In this document: one piece after another, positions 46,601 to 59,413 of the stretch
Layout: each line of letters begins with the position of its first letter
Numbering within the stretch: the first letter of the stretch is position 1
Assembly: GCA_019022495.1 (NCBI GenBank)
Contig: JAFEKR010000005.1
Location: 2,976,001 to 3,040,000 of the forward strand
Direction: 5' to 3'
Origin: Epichloe hybrida
Lineage: Eukaryota; Ascomycota; Sordariomycetes; Hypocreales; Clavicipitaceae
Length of the DNA: 64,000 nucleotides
The notes under the pieces: model-generated
What the model was told of the DNA's origin: nothing
The model's database searches: none
Seen by the model: the letters and a program-made list of their open reading frames with translations, nothing else
Program-made: the position numbers and the translations under genes

Positions 46601-49600
46601 TAGATGCCCTAAATCTTTAATTCTTGATAGCAGACCTTCTAGCAGAATAGAGGGATAAATCATCTACGGTATCCAAAGCCCTGAATTATAGGGCTAAAAA
46701 CCTTGAAAAGGGTGCCAAAGAAAAAGAAAAGGCCCCTAAGGATTAGAAGAAGAAAGGAGGCTCTGAAGAAAATAAGGGCTCTTCTAATTCTAATTCTTCT
46801 TCTAATAAGAAGAAGAAAAAGAAGCAAAAAGGTTAAAAATCAGATAAAAAGGATAATAAAGAGACCTCTGGAGAGGGATCTTTTATGCTAGGAAATTATA
46901 ACCTTTCTAACGGTGCTCTTAAACCGTACAAGAAGCCTAGCCTTTATAAGACTAGTTATAAGAGCTCTAGTAATAGTAGCTCTAATTCTAGCTCTAGTGA
47001 ATCAGATGATGAAAATTAAGAAATTAAAACCTTAAATGGTTTTAATTATTATAGCAAAGACATAAAAAAGGCCCTATTATATGATATAGGTTTAACTATA
47101 TATATTATTAATTCTAGGGAGGTCTTTAGGGATTATACCCCCTATAAAAAGGGGGAATCCGACCCTATTATAACTAGTGGTGGCCCTATTTACACTAAGG
47201 GTCACAGTAGTGCTATTTTTAAGGTCTTATATTAAAAGAATCCTAATAAATATAGGACCTTAGTGCTTAAAGATACGCTATATTTTCCTTAGCTTAATGT
47301 TAATATAGTTAGTGGACTTACGCACTATATATCTAGTGGTTACCTTATAAAAAACCTACTTTATCTTAAAGATAGGTCTTATATTGCAACCTTAGATATA
47401 GAAAAACATGGTTTTTTCTTTCACGTTAAAAACCAATCTACGCTAAAGTTATCTAAAGGGCCCTATAATAACTCTCATTACATCCAACCTTTTACCTACG
47501 CCGCTTTTAAGGGTCATAGTTACCCTATAGAGGTTCAAATTCCCTCTAAAAAGCCGGATTAGGCTTCTGATTTAGACGAAATTAACGAAAATGATGATGA
47601 TATTAAAGAAATCGTACGGGATGATTTAGAGGAATTAGTCCCTTCTTCTTCGCCTATAGCCCTAGGTTAGGTCCCTTATAAATCTAAGGAAATAGATTTA
47701 GGGGTATTAGAGGGCCCTAGTAAAGGAAAAGGGTCCCTAATACCTCTCCAAGAGGCCTATGGTTCTCAAGGGGCCTAGCAAGGGACTAGTAAAGAGGGCC
47801 CTAGTCTAGATCCTAATTCAGACCCTAAGGATCTTCAATATTAACGGTTGTTAGAACTAGCTAGCCTATAGCATGTACAATTAGGGCACCTAGGTCTTCC
47901 TTTACTAAAGAAAACTAGCCTTATAACTAAAGGAATCCCTGATTTTTCTAAAATTAAGGATAAGGATTTTAGATGTATTGCTTGTAATCAATCTAAGGCA
48001 GTTAGAAGACCTAGGAAATTAGCTATCCCTAACCCCCCAAGAGCTCTAGATCGAATAGAGGGGGATACGCTAAAAATCAGTCCTACGCCGTACAATAAAC
48101 AGTTAATTTGCTTATTTTTAGTTAATCGAAAGACTAGATATAAGTAGGTTATCTTATTACCTAATAAGGAAGGCCCAACTGTTTATAAGGCTATTAAAGG
48201 CTTCTTCAGAGGGCTTAAAAATCAACTAGGTTAATATCCTAGGCACCTTCACTTCAATAGGGGCTAGGAAATCGATTCTAGTTGTCAAGCTTGGTTAAAT
48301 TCTAAAGGGATCAAATTTACGACTTCTAGTCCCTATATGCATAAGCAAAATGGATTAGCAAAACGTTCAATTCGTACTATTCTAGGTCAATTAAGGGCTA
48401 CTATCTAGTGGGCAAAATTACCATTATTTTTATGGTGTTTTGTATTACCTGCAGTTGTTAACCTAGTTAATATAACTACTAATACCACTAAGGATAAAAG
48501 GCCTGAATAGCTGCTATCTAGGGAGCTAAATTAGCCTTATACAACTAATATTAGCAGTATTAGAGCTATAGGATCTCACTGTGAGATTCTAATCCCCCTA
48601 GAAAAACAACCTAAAGCCTAGAAGTTAGCAGCTAGGACTATCCCTAGAAGACTTTTAGCTACACTAGGTTCCAACACCTACCTAGTGTACATCCCCTCTA
48701 AAAGGCTAGTTATAAAGACTAGCTTTATTAAGATTATAAAACCTATAGGCCCTGTTTCTAAAGGCTTACCTAGGATTTCTATAGGGGATAACCCTTTAGA
48801 GGGGGAAAATGATTTAGATTAATAACATCTAGATTAAGGTTCAAAGGATTATCCTATAGACAATATAGGTATCCCTATAGGTTAAGAAAAACCACTTACA
48901 GGCCCTAAAGAACCCCCTAAAGGCTTAATTCCAGCGGATCCCATACAGGCGCAGCCTATAACTCAACCAGGAAATCAGATTTTGACTTTGGACCTTGATT
49001 TTAACAAAATTATCGATTTCGACCCTAATATCGACCCTATGGATGTTAATATTAGTTCCCCTTCTTCTCTAGATTTCATAAAAGAAATCTGCTTTAAGGT
49101 ACGGGAGAAGCTAAAGGAAAAGAATCCTATTAGCCCTAAGCCTAAGACCTGGAAGCAGGCTATATCTAGCCCTGAAAGGGATAAATAGATAGAAGCTATA
49201 TATAAGGAATACAAACAGCTTCTAAAGGCTAGTACTTTTAAATTTATAGGGAAAGATCAAATCCCTAAGGGCTAAAAAGTACTAAAGAATAGGCTTGTTT
49301 ATAAGCTTAAAAAGGATAAAGAAAATAATCCTTTAAAATATAAGGCTTAACTTGTTACTAAGGGATTTATACAAATCAAAGGCCTAGATTACCTAGAGAC
49401 CTTCGCTGCCATAAGCATTCCCCCTAGCTGGAGGATTTTACTAGCCCTAGCAGCTTAGAATAACTAGGAAATCAAACAAATCGATTTTATAGGAGCTTTT
49501 CTTAATAGTAAGCTATAACAATAGATTTATATAGTTATTCCAGAAGGGTTTATTAAATTCCTTAAGGCAAATCCTAAACTAGCTAAATTAGCTAGAAGTT

Positions 49601-50751
49601 TTGGCTAGAAACCTTCTAAAGATCAAGTAATTTTATTACAGAAGTCTTTATATAGCCTAAAACAAAGCTTAAGGGAATGGCAACAAGCGCTAATATTAGT
49701 GCTTAAATCCCTAGGATTTAACCCTTTAATATCTAACCTAGCTATCTTCTTTAATCCTTTAACCAAAACCTTCGTTATTACGTACATTAATGACTGTCTT
49801 CTAATTAGACCGGATTTATCTTATATCTAAAGGCTTAAAAAGGAACTTCATAAAGTCTATCCAATAGAAGATAGGGGGCCTGCTGAATTCTTCTTAGGGG
49901 TTTAAATCGTATGAGATAGGCCTAATAGAATACTGAAAATCCATTAATCTTAGTATATATTAGAAGCCTTAAAACAATTTAATATGTTAGATAGTAAGCC
50001 TATTAGCATACCTCTTCAGCCAGGCGTTTTAGCTACGCAGATAACTAAGCTTTTAATAGCTAGTGAAATCAAGCTTTATTAGTGCATTATAGGGACTATA
50101 ATGTACCTAATGTTGCTTACAAGGCCTAATACAGCTTTTACGCTATAGTGGTTATTTACTACACTAGCTAGCCCTTATATAGAACACCTAAAAGCAGCTA
50201 AAAATTTACTAAGGTATCTATTAGGGACTAGATTCCTTGCTATTATCTATAGGGGAGACCCTAAAGGTTTAGTTAGCAAAAGCCTAATAGGTTATTATAA
50301 TAGTGATTTTACAGGGGATAAAAAGACCTTAAAATTAACCTATGCTTATCTATTTAAGCTAGCTAGCGGACCTATTAGCTAGAAATTAAAGAAAGCTAGT
50401 ATAATAGCTCTATTAGCACTAGAAGCTAAAGCTAATGCTATCTGCGAGACCTTCCGGGAGCTTCAGTGGCTTTAGGGCTTATTTAAGGAGCTAAAAACCC
50501 CTATTTCTCCCCCTATCCAGATATATTGCGATAATTAAGGCGCTATAACTACTACTTATAACCCTGCTTTACATAGTTATACAAAGCATATATTACTAAA
50601 GTTCAACTATATTAGGTAATAGGTTTTAGAGGGTTTAGCTAAGATCGAATATCTAGATACAAAGTTAATGCCTACAGATAGTCTTACGAAACCTCTTTCT
50701 AGACCTCTTTATTAGGCTTTTATTAAGCTTTTAGGGCTTAATAATTATTAA
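43670..50751 (+). pseudogene. Copia-2 gag-pol polyprotein, interrupted by stops and by a hAT-like element
   Basis: Starts MDTKGKGKGPVIPNP. Gag (to about 46700) has a Gln-rich stretch and the UBN2-like segment GAENFEQ...QALTI; a Lys/Ser-rich linker follows. Protease-like and GAG-pre-integrase regions lie near 47100-47950 (HVQLGHLGLPLLKK), integrase near 48000-48450 (CIACNQSKAVRRPRK, then SSPYMHKQNGLAKRSIRTI), reverse transcriptase near 49150-49950 (ETFAAISIPPSWRILLALAA, with YINDCLLI at the polymerase site), and RNase H near 50280-50560 (ALEAKANAICETFRELQWL, IYCDNQGAI). Codons TAG and TAA sit where Trp or Gln belongs; hardly any frameshift is seen. The 44431-46548 insertion splits gag. The product cannot be made from this copy. 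Confidence 0.85.
44431..46548. mobile_element. hAT-like non-autonomous element, copy D (2118 bp), with TIR and 8-bp TSD
   Basis: Left end CAGAGCATTG, right end CAATGCTCTG, flanked by gctgagag at 44423-44430 and 46549-46556; the gag frame of Copia-2 closes up if one duplication is removed. Subterminal arrays of caata/attgt pentamers lie at both ends, and a longer 10-base array (tgtattgtaa-like) at 45970-46120. Four units of about 105 bases carrying ggacccacttttagacccac lie at 44990-45300, the motif that also forms the arms of copy C. A segment with aaaatctactatataat is duplicated internally (45930, 46350). No transposase frame. Confidence 0.85.
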
Positions 50752-50950
50752 ACCAATAACTAATTCCCTTTAACAGGGAACTAAAAAACAACGTCAAAAA
50801 GGGAGCTATATTTAACAATAGCTAGGAATTCAAAAAGGGGGTCTTTTATTTTTCCTGTTTTTCCCTTTTATCTGTTATTATCAAAAGTTGTTGTTTTTAC
50901 CCTATAGTCTCTTTGTACACTTCTAATTGCTTTAAATGTAATTCTTTTGT

Positions 50951-50958
50951 AGAGAGGG
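50951..50958 (+). other. Polypurine tract of Copia-2
   Basis: agagaggg directly before the 3' LTR start tgttaaaa, the normal site of plus-strand priming. Confidence 0.7.
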
Positions 50959-51804
50959 TGTTAAAAATAAGACCTATTTTTAGCCCTTTTCTAGTTAAAG
51001 AACCTTCTTATTACTAGCTTGCTTTGTAAGTCTAATAGCTGCACTGCAGCTGTCAACGGTCGCGAGGGCAGCTGTTAATAACTACGTCGCAGCTATTAAC
51101 AGCTGCGACCGACCGTGTGGATGACTAATTAGTTAATTGCGTTGTGGCTGCAAGTGTGGCCACAACCACGCCACTAGTAATTAGGTAAGCTAGGGTGACG
51201 TAAGCTAGGGTGACGTAAGCTAGGGTGACGTAAGCAGGTTACCCTACACATAACTTACCCTATAGCTATCTTTGACAACGATTTTCTCTTTATCTAGAGG
51301 TTGTACAAAAGTTTCACATATAGCAAATTGAAGCTTAAAGATAGGGCTTTCTTTTTATACAAGGTTATTTTTTGGACCAAAAGTTAGTGCATACGGGTTG
51401 CTAGCTAGTATGGTAGTGAGTTGATTTTTTGGTTTTTGCATACAAATGAATTTTACGAAAAATCAAAAGTGGCCCGTAAGACCCCGTTAGCGGCCCGGAT
51501 CCACCAATATGGTCGGTAGGTCTATGAGAGGAAGAAGATCTTTTCAACTAGCTAGATAGCTAGTCCTCTCAACTAACAACAGCCGCATTGCCCGTACAAC
51601 ATATCTAAAATTAATTCTATTGCTCTATAAGATATCATAAAAGTGATCTAAATCGAATTCTATTAGTTAATAACTGCCACAACCTTCCGTTACGTTGCGT
51701 TGATTGATTCAACGTTGCGGCCCTATCGGTCCCCGACCGTAGAGCTTGCACTTTTACAGCTGTTGCCAGCTGGCAGCTGGTAACTAGCTCCCTACATTTC
51801 AATA
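50959..51804 (+). repeat. Copia-2 3' LTR
   Basis: Nearly identical to the 5' LTR, with one more copy of the agctagggtgacgta unit (three copies at 51188-51232) and many C/T, G/A differences. Generally the less mutated of the two. Confidence 0.9.
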
Positions 51805-52939
51805 CTACCTCTAGGAGTTTTCCTAGCCCTCTTGCTAGTCTTTCCTTAGCTTATTATAATTATAAATAACATACTTTATGCTACTATAATTAAAGTACTA
51901 TTTTCTTCCTTATAGTCTATTATTATTTAAATAGGTAGCTAGGGTCTTTTCCTTATCCTTATCCTTATCTCTTTAGTCCCTATTTAGCTAATGCCCTTAT
52001 AAGGAGTTATATCTTTAGTATTAAGCTGCCTTATATAGCCCCTTCTCTTCTGAATTATTTAGCTTTTGCTTATTCTTTAATATTACCTCCTAGAATCACT
52101 AGGTAAGTTATATAACATCTTCTTATGTTAGACTAGTAATGTTTGTGTGTAGGTTAATGTAATCTTATAAGTTAGGAAGTAATTTTGCAAAGAATATAAG
52201 AGCATAGGTCTTTTCTAGAGTATATTCTAGGTGTTTCTCTAGCGAATCTAAGTAAATACTAAACTTAATAGGACTCTAGCCCTCCTTTTGCTTTATATTT
52301 TCTAGCTACGTAGCTATTTATACATTATAACTTATAAAGTCTTTAAGTAGCATAAGGGTCTAGTCTTAGAACTTATCCTAGTTATCCTTAGGATAATCCT
52401 AACTATTAGCTAGTTATTCTTTAATATATTAGTCCTATCTAGCCTAATAGTTTATATATATATAGTTAAGTATAAAAAGGATCTTTTAGTTATCCTAGTA
52501 ATACTTCTTCTTTACCCCCTTAAAGGTATAGTTAAGGTTATTAAGCTATATCTTATGCTTTTATAGGTTTATAAGGTATTAGAGTTTTATAATATTTTAG
52601 ACCTTAACTTCTTAGCTACTAAGGCTTAAGGATAAACTATCCTTTTAGCCCCTTTTTACTAGTTCTCTATAAGATTATATTAAGTTAGTAAGCTTCTTTT
52701 CTTAATCCTATAGTTTCTTAAGTTACTTAAGCTAGGTAATTTACTCCCTAACTACTACCTCTTTTACTACTATAGTAAAGGGTATAGCTTTAGATAGGGT
52801 TATAGAATATAGCATATCCCTAGCTATAGTGTTACTATTATCTAGCTAATCCTAAGTAATACATAGTATAGTTCTAGTAGATTAGGTTATTCTCCCCCTT
52901 ATATTACTCTTAGGTAGCTAGTAGGAGAAGCTTTAGAAT

Positions 52940-53138
52940 TATAAGAATAAAGGGATAGCTAGGTAAGAGGTATAGGGGTATTTATATATTAACTAAAGCT
53001 TACTAGGTCTAAGTGTGTTATACGTGCGAGTTGCTAACTTATAGGTAGTGACTTACTAGTGTCACGTGGACCTAGCCCTAGGGCGTGGTGCGCCCGCCTA
53101 GTGGTGCGCTAGCGCGCTAGTGTTATAAGTAAGGCCTT
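52940..53138 (-). repeat. Gypsy LTR (right, split near its end)
   Basis: Matches the left LTR with transitions, then breaks after aaggcctt where a 760-base insertion begins; the last three bases aca follow the insertion at 53906-53908. Confidence 0.85.
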
Positions 53139-53899
53139 CCCCTCCCGGGCACGAGGTAAAACTGCTTAAATTATAGATCTCTATTTTTCAACACCTTTTC
53201 CAAATATCTAACCTTCTTCTCTAGCTTTTTATTTCCCTTCTTCTTCTCACTTTTCCTAAATTCCTTGATGTTTTCTTTGGTTTTTTGAATTTCCTTTTTA
53301 TCTGGAATTTCCTCGGATTTTTGGATAGCCATTAGGTTCTGTAGCCTAGTGGTTATAGCCCCTGGCTTGTGGTTACCCTTGGCTATACTATTTTCTGATC
53401 AGTTGGTCGTCAATTAGTTGATTAGTAGCCCTTGACCTACCTGTGGATTGTGCACGAATTGGAGTGGAGTCAAGTGAGGATGAGTTGTGTTTTTTTTTAG
53501 GGTTTAAGTTTGCCTTAGAGCTTTAAAGGATAAGTTATAAGATGGAAGAGATATAGAGAGATAGAACAAACACAGTCGCAGAGGAAGGGGGAATTATATT
53601 AATTTATACTATAAGTAAAACTTAAATAGATTTGAGTTTAACTACGGTCGCGAATTATAACTCTTATGTAATCGCAGCCACAAAGTTTGTTGCAAACTTT
53701 ATATTGACTTTTTAGCCCCTAAATTTGTGGCTTAAAGCTTATTCCTTTTATATTTTACCTAACACTACAGTGATTATTGAATTTGGTTATTACATGTGGC
53801 ACTAGCTAGGTATTGCTAGTAATTTTTTTGGTTCCTTGAAAATTAGATGCATTGGCCACAGCCAATGACCCCAAAAAAAAATTAAAAATCAATAAGTAG
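53139..53899. mobile_element. Unclassified insertion of about 760 bp in the Gypsy LTR
   Basis: Enters the right Gypsy LTR after aaggcctt and ends before (a)gggcctt, giving a 6-8-base duplication with one or two transitions. It begins cccctcccgggcacgag and ends with an A-rich stretch (53873-53889). No terminal inverted repeats were found. It contains a tRNA-like stretch (gtagcctagtgg near 53341, A-box-like) and a short lysine-rich reading frame on the minus strand. It is distinctly less AT-rich and keeps CA dinucleotides, so it is a recent arrival. A SINE- or LINE-type insertion is possible. Confidence 0.5.
53171..53332 (-). CDS. Lysine-rich 53-residue frame in the unclassified insertion
   Basis: Uninterrupted minus-strand frame MAIQKSEEIPDKKEIQKTKE...KNRDL with a heptad-like, Lys/Glu-rich helical sequence (KKLEKKVRYLEKVLK), possibly a coiled coil. 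Such tails occur at the C-terminus of fungal DNA-transposon transposases, so this may be the end of a truncated larger protein; upstream codons contain stops and the tRNA-like stretch. No function is assigned. Confidence 0.3.
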   Translation of the reverse strand: MAIQKSEEIPDKKEIQKTKENIKEFRKSEKKKGNKKLEKKVRYLEKVLKNRDL

Positions 53900-56800
53900 G
53901 GCCTTACATTATTAGTGTTCTAGGTTAAGATATAGCTATTAAAGATAAGGGGGTTCTTGGCGGTTAATTATTACTTTTCTTTGGCTATAAAATTAGCCTT
54001 CTAGAGCTCTTTCTCTTCTTTTCGGAAGAAGTTATTATTACTTAGGCCTAATATATTGTCAGTTTATATTCTAATAATGCTAAAGAGATTCTTATTATTT
54101 AGGGCTATGATTAATAAGTAGGGATTATAGGTTAAAGTTATTATATTAAGGTTATCCCTATAGTGATAGAAGTACGTTACTTACTAGTAGGTTCTAGCCT
54201 CTGTAATCCCGTAAAGAGGTCTAATTAATTTAATTATAGTCCCTTCTAGAAAGAGATATATAATTTGCTTTAGTAATCTCACGATAATTAGCCTTGTTAG
54301 CACCGTGTGCGATTGAGTGTAGGCTTGTGTAATATCGCGAATCTAAAGGTAAATACCTCTTTTTCTTAATAATAGAGCGATAGCTATAATAAGTTATTAG
54401 CTTGCTTGTTAAATTATTAGCGATTGCGTTAGGATGAATTCCTTTCCTTTGTTATTATGGCCTTGTATAATAAGATAAGATTTCTTATATAGCAAGTCTA
54501 TTCCTTTGCCTTTAATCTCTTTAACTATATAAGAATCAAAGATTCTATGACCTCTGTGCTTCGCTAGGTTAAACTTAATAAATTTAAACATATTATAAGC
54601 TTGTAAAGCATTAATCTTAGCTTAATTAGATTGCTTAAAGGGTTTTCCTAGGGTTATAATCCTTCTTTCTTAGCAAAGCTAAAGGGCAAGGTTCTAATTA
54701 GCCTCTTCCTTTACTATAAGGAATACTATACTTAGTATCTCTCTAGTTATAATCTCTTAAATAAAGGACTCCTCTTAATCTTTATTTATAAGTACATAAA
54801 GCTAAACTAGGCTAATATCCTTCTTAGGGCTATAAGGTTTTCTTTTCCTTACTTTTATTCCTTTAGGGCGTGGTAATAAGTCTTTAACTTAATAGCTTCC
54901 CCTCAGGGCCTTTTAGGCTTTATAAGCCTCTTTATTAAACTCTCTTACACTTATAAATTATATTATAAGGGCCTTTCTTAGTCTCCCTTACTTTCTCTTA
55001 GCTAGTGTCTATAGCTCTTTACTATTTTCTATTAGAGAATCTCTTTTATTAGTAGTAGTTAGTTATATAGCTCCTTCTTTCTCTGTGTTACTTAGCTATT
55101 ACTCTAGCGGATTATAGGGCTTTATCTCCTATTACTCTAGCCTCTTTATAGTATATAGGTATTTATAATAAGGCTTTACTACTATAGAGCGAAACTTTAC
55201 TAGGCCACGGGGTATATTAATAGTATAGGTCTCTTTATTAGTAGTAAGTAGCTTATATAAGCTATGCTAGCTACCTTTCTCTCTCTATATATATATATTA
55301 GCTTATAGAGGTAACTAATATATAAGCGCTATATTAGGACTATTCTAGGTTCTAAGGGCATTATAGACTTACTATAAAGCTAGATAGTAGTAGACTTTAT
55401 TAGTAGCTTTACGAATTACTTTAGTATATTAAATAATAGAGACGCTTAGTAGTAACTTATCTATTATCTATAGGTAGCCTCTAAAGACTAGTATAGTTAG
55501 GATAATACTATTTAGGCCTGTAGAGTTATTAATTACCTTAATAGCTATTTAGAGATATTACTTTAGCGCAAGCTCCGTTCTAATTAAGTCTGTGATAATA
55601 TTATAGGCTTAGCATAGGGGTCTGTGGTATCTCTTAACCTTTCTAATGCTATTATAGGCTTTAATTAGTATCTTACTAGTTTTAATTAATATTAATTAAG
55701 CATAATACCTGAATTTAGCAGAAGCGAAGTTATTGCTAGCGTTGTGTATAATCTATTCTAGAGGTCCGAGATACGTGTTAATCTAATATTCGCGGATAGC
55801 GTCCTAGATATCTTAAGCCTTTTACTTCTTTGGATTAAGGAATTAGGCTACTTAGAATAAGGTTACTAAATTAATGATATAAAGCACTAGTTAGCTATTG
55901 ATTTGCATGATATTAATAATAATCTTATAGTTAAATTTATGGTTATCTTTAATTATAAACTTAAATTAACTAGGGGCCTTTCTATATATCTAGTAATAGT
56001 AGTAGACTTTAGTTAATTCCTTAATTACCTAGCGTTTAACTTTATGACTAGCTTAGTAAAGGATCTTTGTGAGTTATTAAACAGAAGGGTAACTAAGTTA
56101 ATAATGTAATTAATAGATATCTCCTTCTAAAAGGTAAAAGGTAACTATTTCTCTTACTTCTAGTAACTACTAAGGATAGCTCTATTATTACATAATAGGT
56201 ATAGTCTTATTACCTTAGATAAGTATGTTAGTAAGGTTATTAACCTTGACTTGTATTTTATCTATATTAGTAATTAAGAAGAGGAAGGGGGTAGCTATGT
56301 TAAGGATATAGAATTTAAGCTCTCTAAGTTCTATAGGTATATAAAGGATTCCTCTTATAACTACTAATCTAGCGCTAAATATAATAATTTAGGGTTTATA
56401 AGGGGTTACCTTTAATAAAGGTATTAATCTTAATAAAGCCTTTACTTATGCCTCTCCTATAGTTAACTTTCCTGCTATGCTAGTGTTAGGTATAATCCCT
56501 CTAAAGACCTCTTTAAAATAGCGTTCTTTAAAGATATAGCAAATTAAGCCTTTATTACACTCTTATAGCTTGTAGAGCTCTTGTTTAAGGAATATATGTT
56601 AGAAGGCTTAATTATTTAGGGTTATAAGAATATTAATATTAGTAGCGTTATAGTTAGTCTATAATCCAGAGCAGAAGAATTATGTAATACTTAGATATAC
56701 TATTAATAGTAGCTTCTCTATATTATTATTATTATCTTTAGCTTCTATGTAAGCTAAAAGATATAATTTCTAATTCTAACCTAAGCCTTTATTAGGCTTA

Positions 56801-59159
56801 TTATTATCCTACCCTTTATAGGAGGTAAGGAATGCCTAGAATCTCTTCTTTAAAGGGGGTGTATAATATATTTTACTAGCTTACTAGCAGTCCTTTTCCT
56901 TTTAATATTCTTTAGTAAAGTAATTAGAGGACTAGTAGCTGCTCTTGCTATATATAAAGCAGCGCTTAGTGCTTAGCCTAGGGCTTTTTCCGTAATAACT
57001 TCCTCTGCTATAGGGGGATAATTACTATTTGTACTAATAGTTAGTAAATATAGCCTCTAGAGGGTCTCCTTATTAGTACTAAAGGTATTAGGAGGACTTC
57101 TTATTTAATTCCGTAATAGTAATTACCTTACGGAGGTCTTTAGTAAGACTTTTGAAGCCTACGGAGTGTATATATTTTACTATCTAATATTTAGGCACAC
57201 TAGCTATAGTATTAAGGCTTACTTATAGAGTTTAGTATTTACTATCTTAGTAAGGTATAGGCCTTTATAGATTTTCTTAAGGGTTAATAATATAATCTTA
57301 AGGCACTTAAGCTTGCTTTTGTTAGGGTTTTTCTTAATTATGCTCTTTAGTGTTATACTACTTTACTTATAGTAATAGAATTACTAGTTACTTTCTATCT
57401 TAAAGCGCTAATAGATATAAGTAATTATCTCTTTATAGGAATAGTTATTCCTAAAGAGGTAATTAAGGTAGTATTATTTAGTATTACTTATTAATATAAT
57501 AGGGAAAGCCTTCTAATAATGCGTTTAAGGAAGGTTAATTCTATTATACTTATTTTTAAAGAGCGTAATCTTTAGTATTAAGAAGTTATATAGCTTTTTA
57601 CTATAGTGGTTGCTATTCTTGTATATCTTTATAAGCTCTGAGATTTTCTTTGTGATTTAATCTTCGGAGGGGAATTGCTATAAAGGCATAATTTATTATA
57701 AATAATAGTCTACTAGTTATTCTTAATAATAATTATCCGGATAGAGCTGTTAATATAATAGGGATTATTACAAGGGTTCTTATAAGGGTTTAAGTAATCT
57801 CTAGGGTTAGGGAAGGTTAATTTCTAGGGTAAGTTATTGGGGCTATTGATGTTAAGGTTCTAGGGGTTTAGAAGATTATAGTCTTTCTTATAATCTTTCC
57901 TATGACTAAAGGGGTATTAAGGTTTAATAAAGTACTTCCTTAAGCAATACTAGGATTAAATATCCTAGGCCTTACCTAATAAGGACGCCGTAATCTCATA
58001 AAGAATTATGTAATTCTCTAATAAAATCCTTAGATGCCCTTTTAAAGGTGTCTTTAGAATAGCCTTTAAAGTCTTCTTAAAATGATTTCTATAGGTTATT
58101 ATCTCTTTATCCTTAATGCTTACTAAGGTTAATAAATCTTATAATTTAGTTATTAAGCTTAAGCTACGTAGTAGTATCTGGATTTAGCTTAATAGATTCT
58201 TTCTAGTTATACAAGAATTCGTAAGTAAGCTATTAAAGGCATAGGGGTAATTTATGCCTTTAGGGTCTCTTAGGGGTAATAATTAGAGCCTTGCTATTAC
58301 TAGCAGCCCTTTCTCTTATAGAAGGTCTAGATTCCTTTACTATTTTTAACTATAAAAGGAACGCTACTAATTTATTATTTTTACTACTAATTAAGCTCCT
58401 ATGTTTACCTATTACTATTATAAGGTTTTTCTTTTATATTTCAGGAGCGTTATCGCTCTAATAAAATTAGAAGATTATGAAAATAGGAAAAACGGAAGAA
58501 AAAGTAGTAGAAGTAGTAAAGTAGTAATAAGAATAAATCAATAGAGATAAAGAAAGTAATAGAAGTTCTAAAAGTAACTAGAAAATAATAGGAAAAGTAA
58601 TAAGGGAATAATAGGAATTACTACTTCCTGTTTTTTATAAAAAAAAGGGAAGGAGGTAATCTCTCTTTCTTGCTAATAGGTATAGGGCAAATAGCACTAA
58701 TAATAAAGGGGGCAAAAAACAAGTAGTAGATGCTTATAGGGAGAGATTAAAGGTCTATTAAATAAAGGGAATATTTATAGAGAAGTTATAGATGTGTTAG
58801 CTAGCTTAGCTAAGGTTGTTTAACGTTAGGTTTGAAATAAATACCTTATAGCAATAGATTCGGTTATTTAGTTAGTTTTCTTATGATAAATAATAGAATT
58901 AATAATTAATAATAATATCCTAGATAAATATAATAAAGTTATATCCCTAAGCCTAAGGGTTAATAGATTAATTCCTTAGAAGCCTAATAAGCCTGTAACT
59001 AGGATTCTAGTCTTTTCCTTTAGTATACTTATATAGTCGTGCCTCTCTACCGTAATAACCGTTATAGCATAACAAGGGGTAGTAGTAGTAGTGTCTGTAA
59101 AAATGTCTCTTCTTGTAATACCTAGCTTATCTATAGTTATGAAGTTAACCACTAATTAG

Positions 59160-59413
59160 TGTTAGATGCACTAAGGTCCTGCGTAGGTAATAAATCCCGT
59201 ATAATTAAAGTTAATAGTAGTTAGTTAGTTAGCTAGGAAAGAGGGAGAAGAGAGGGAAAGTCTAGATGCTAGGAAAGTGGGCGAAACCCGTATATGGGGC
59301 AAAAGGGGGTGGCGAATTAATGCAGCTAATCATATCGCGTGCATCGCGCCAGACCCACAATTGGTCTGGTCTTTGGCCACGATTGAACCGATGAAGATCC
59401 GAAGGAATTAACA
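59160..59413 (-). repeat. Copia-1b LTR (right, 5' in element orientation)
   Basis: 254 bases, tgttagatgcac to ggaattaaca. The inverted counterpart of the LTR at 60030-60282, only 616 bases away. Less mutated than the left LTR at 36017. Confidence 0.9.

Larger units (their letters stand above)
42539..51804 (+). mobile_element. Ty1/Copia retrotransposon Copia-2, complete with LTRs, lightly RIP-mutated
   Basis: LTRs 42539-43379 and 50959-51804, ctacc duplications (42534-42538 and 51805-51809), a primer-binding site directly after the 5' LTR and a polypurine tract directly before the 3' LTR. The internal gag-pol frame (43670-50751) is interrupted only by a hAT-like insertion and by TAG/TAA codons. 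Its LTRs are more alike and its bases less AT-shifted than in the surrounding elements, so it is the youngest retrotransposon here. It lies inside the Gypsy, about 7.1 kb without the hAT copy. Confidence 0.92.
37270..53908 (-). mobile_element. Ty3/Gypsy retrotransposon, RIP-degraded, containing nested Copia-2
   Basis: LTRs at 37270-37471 and 52940-53138 (completed by aca at 53906-53908) with flanking ttatt duplications (37265-37269, 53909-53913). Minus-strand translation gives Gypsy reverse transcriptase and RNase H: LWLCVNYRGLNKVI near 41700, YGHYEYLIMPFRLTNTPATF near 41470 and YLNNILIFSK near 41375, where the catalytic Asp pair is Asn-Asn, a typical RIP change. Integrase lies at about 39400-40200. 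Copia-2 (42539-51804) separates this from the gag side (51810-52930). Without the inserts it is about 6.6 kb. Non-functional. Confidence 0.9.
36017..59413 (-). mobile_element. Ty1/Copia retrotransposon Copia-1b, RIP-degraded, containing a nested Gypsy
   Basis: Complete element on the minus strand: two 254-base LTRs (36017-36270 and 59160-59413, both TG...CA) and a perfect cctac duplication (36012-36016, 59414-59418). Internal sequence matches Copia-1a in reverse: RNase H end near 36400-36600, reverse transcriptase across 36720-37264 and 53914-54800, integrase near 55600-56000 and gag towards 58000. A Gypsy at 37270-53908 splits it in the reverse transcriptase. No frame remains open over any useful length. 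Confidence 0.9.
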
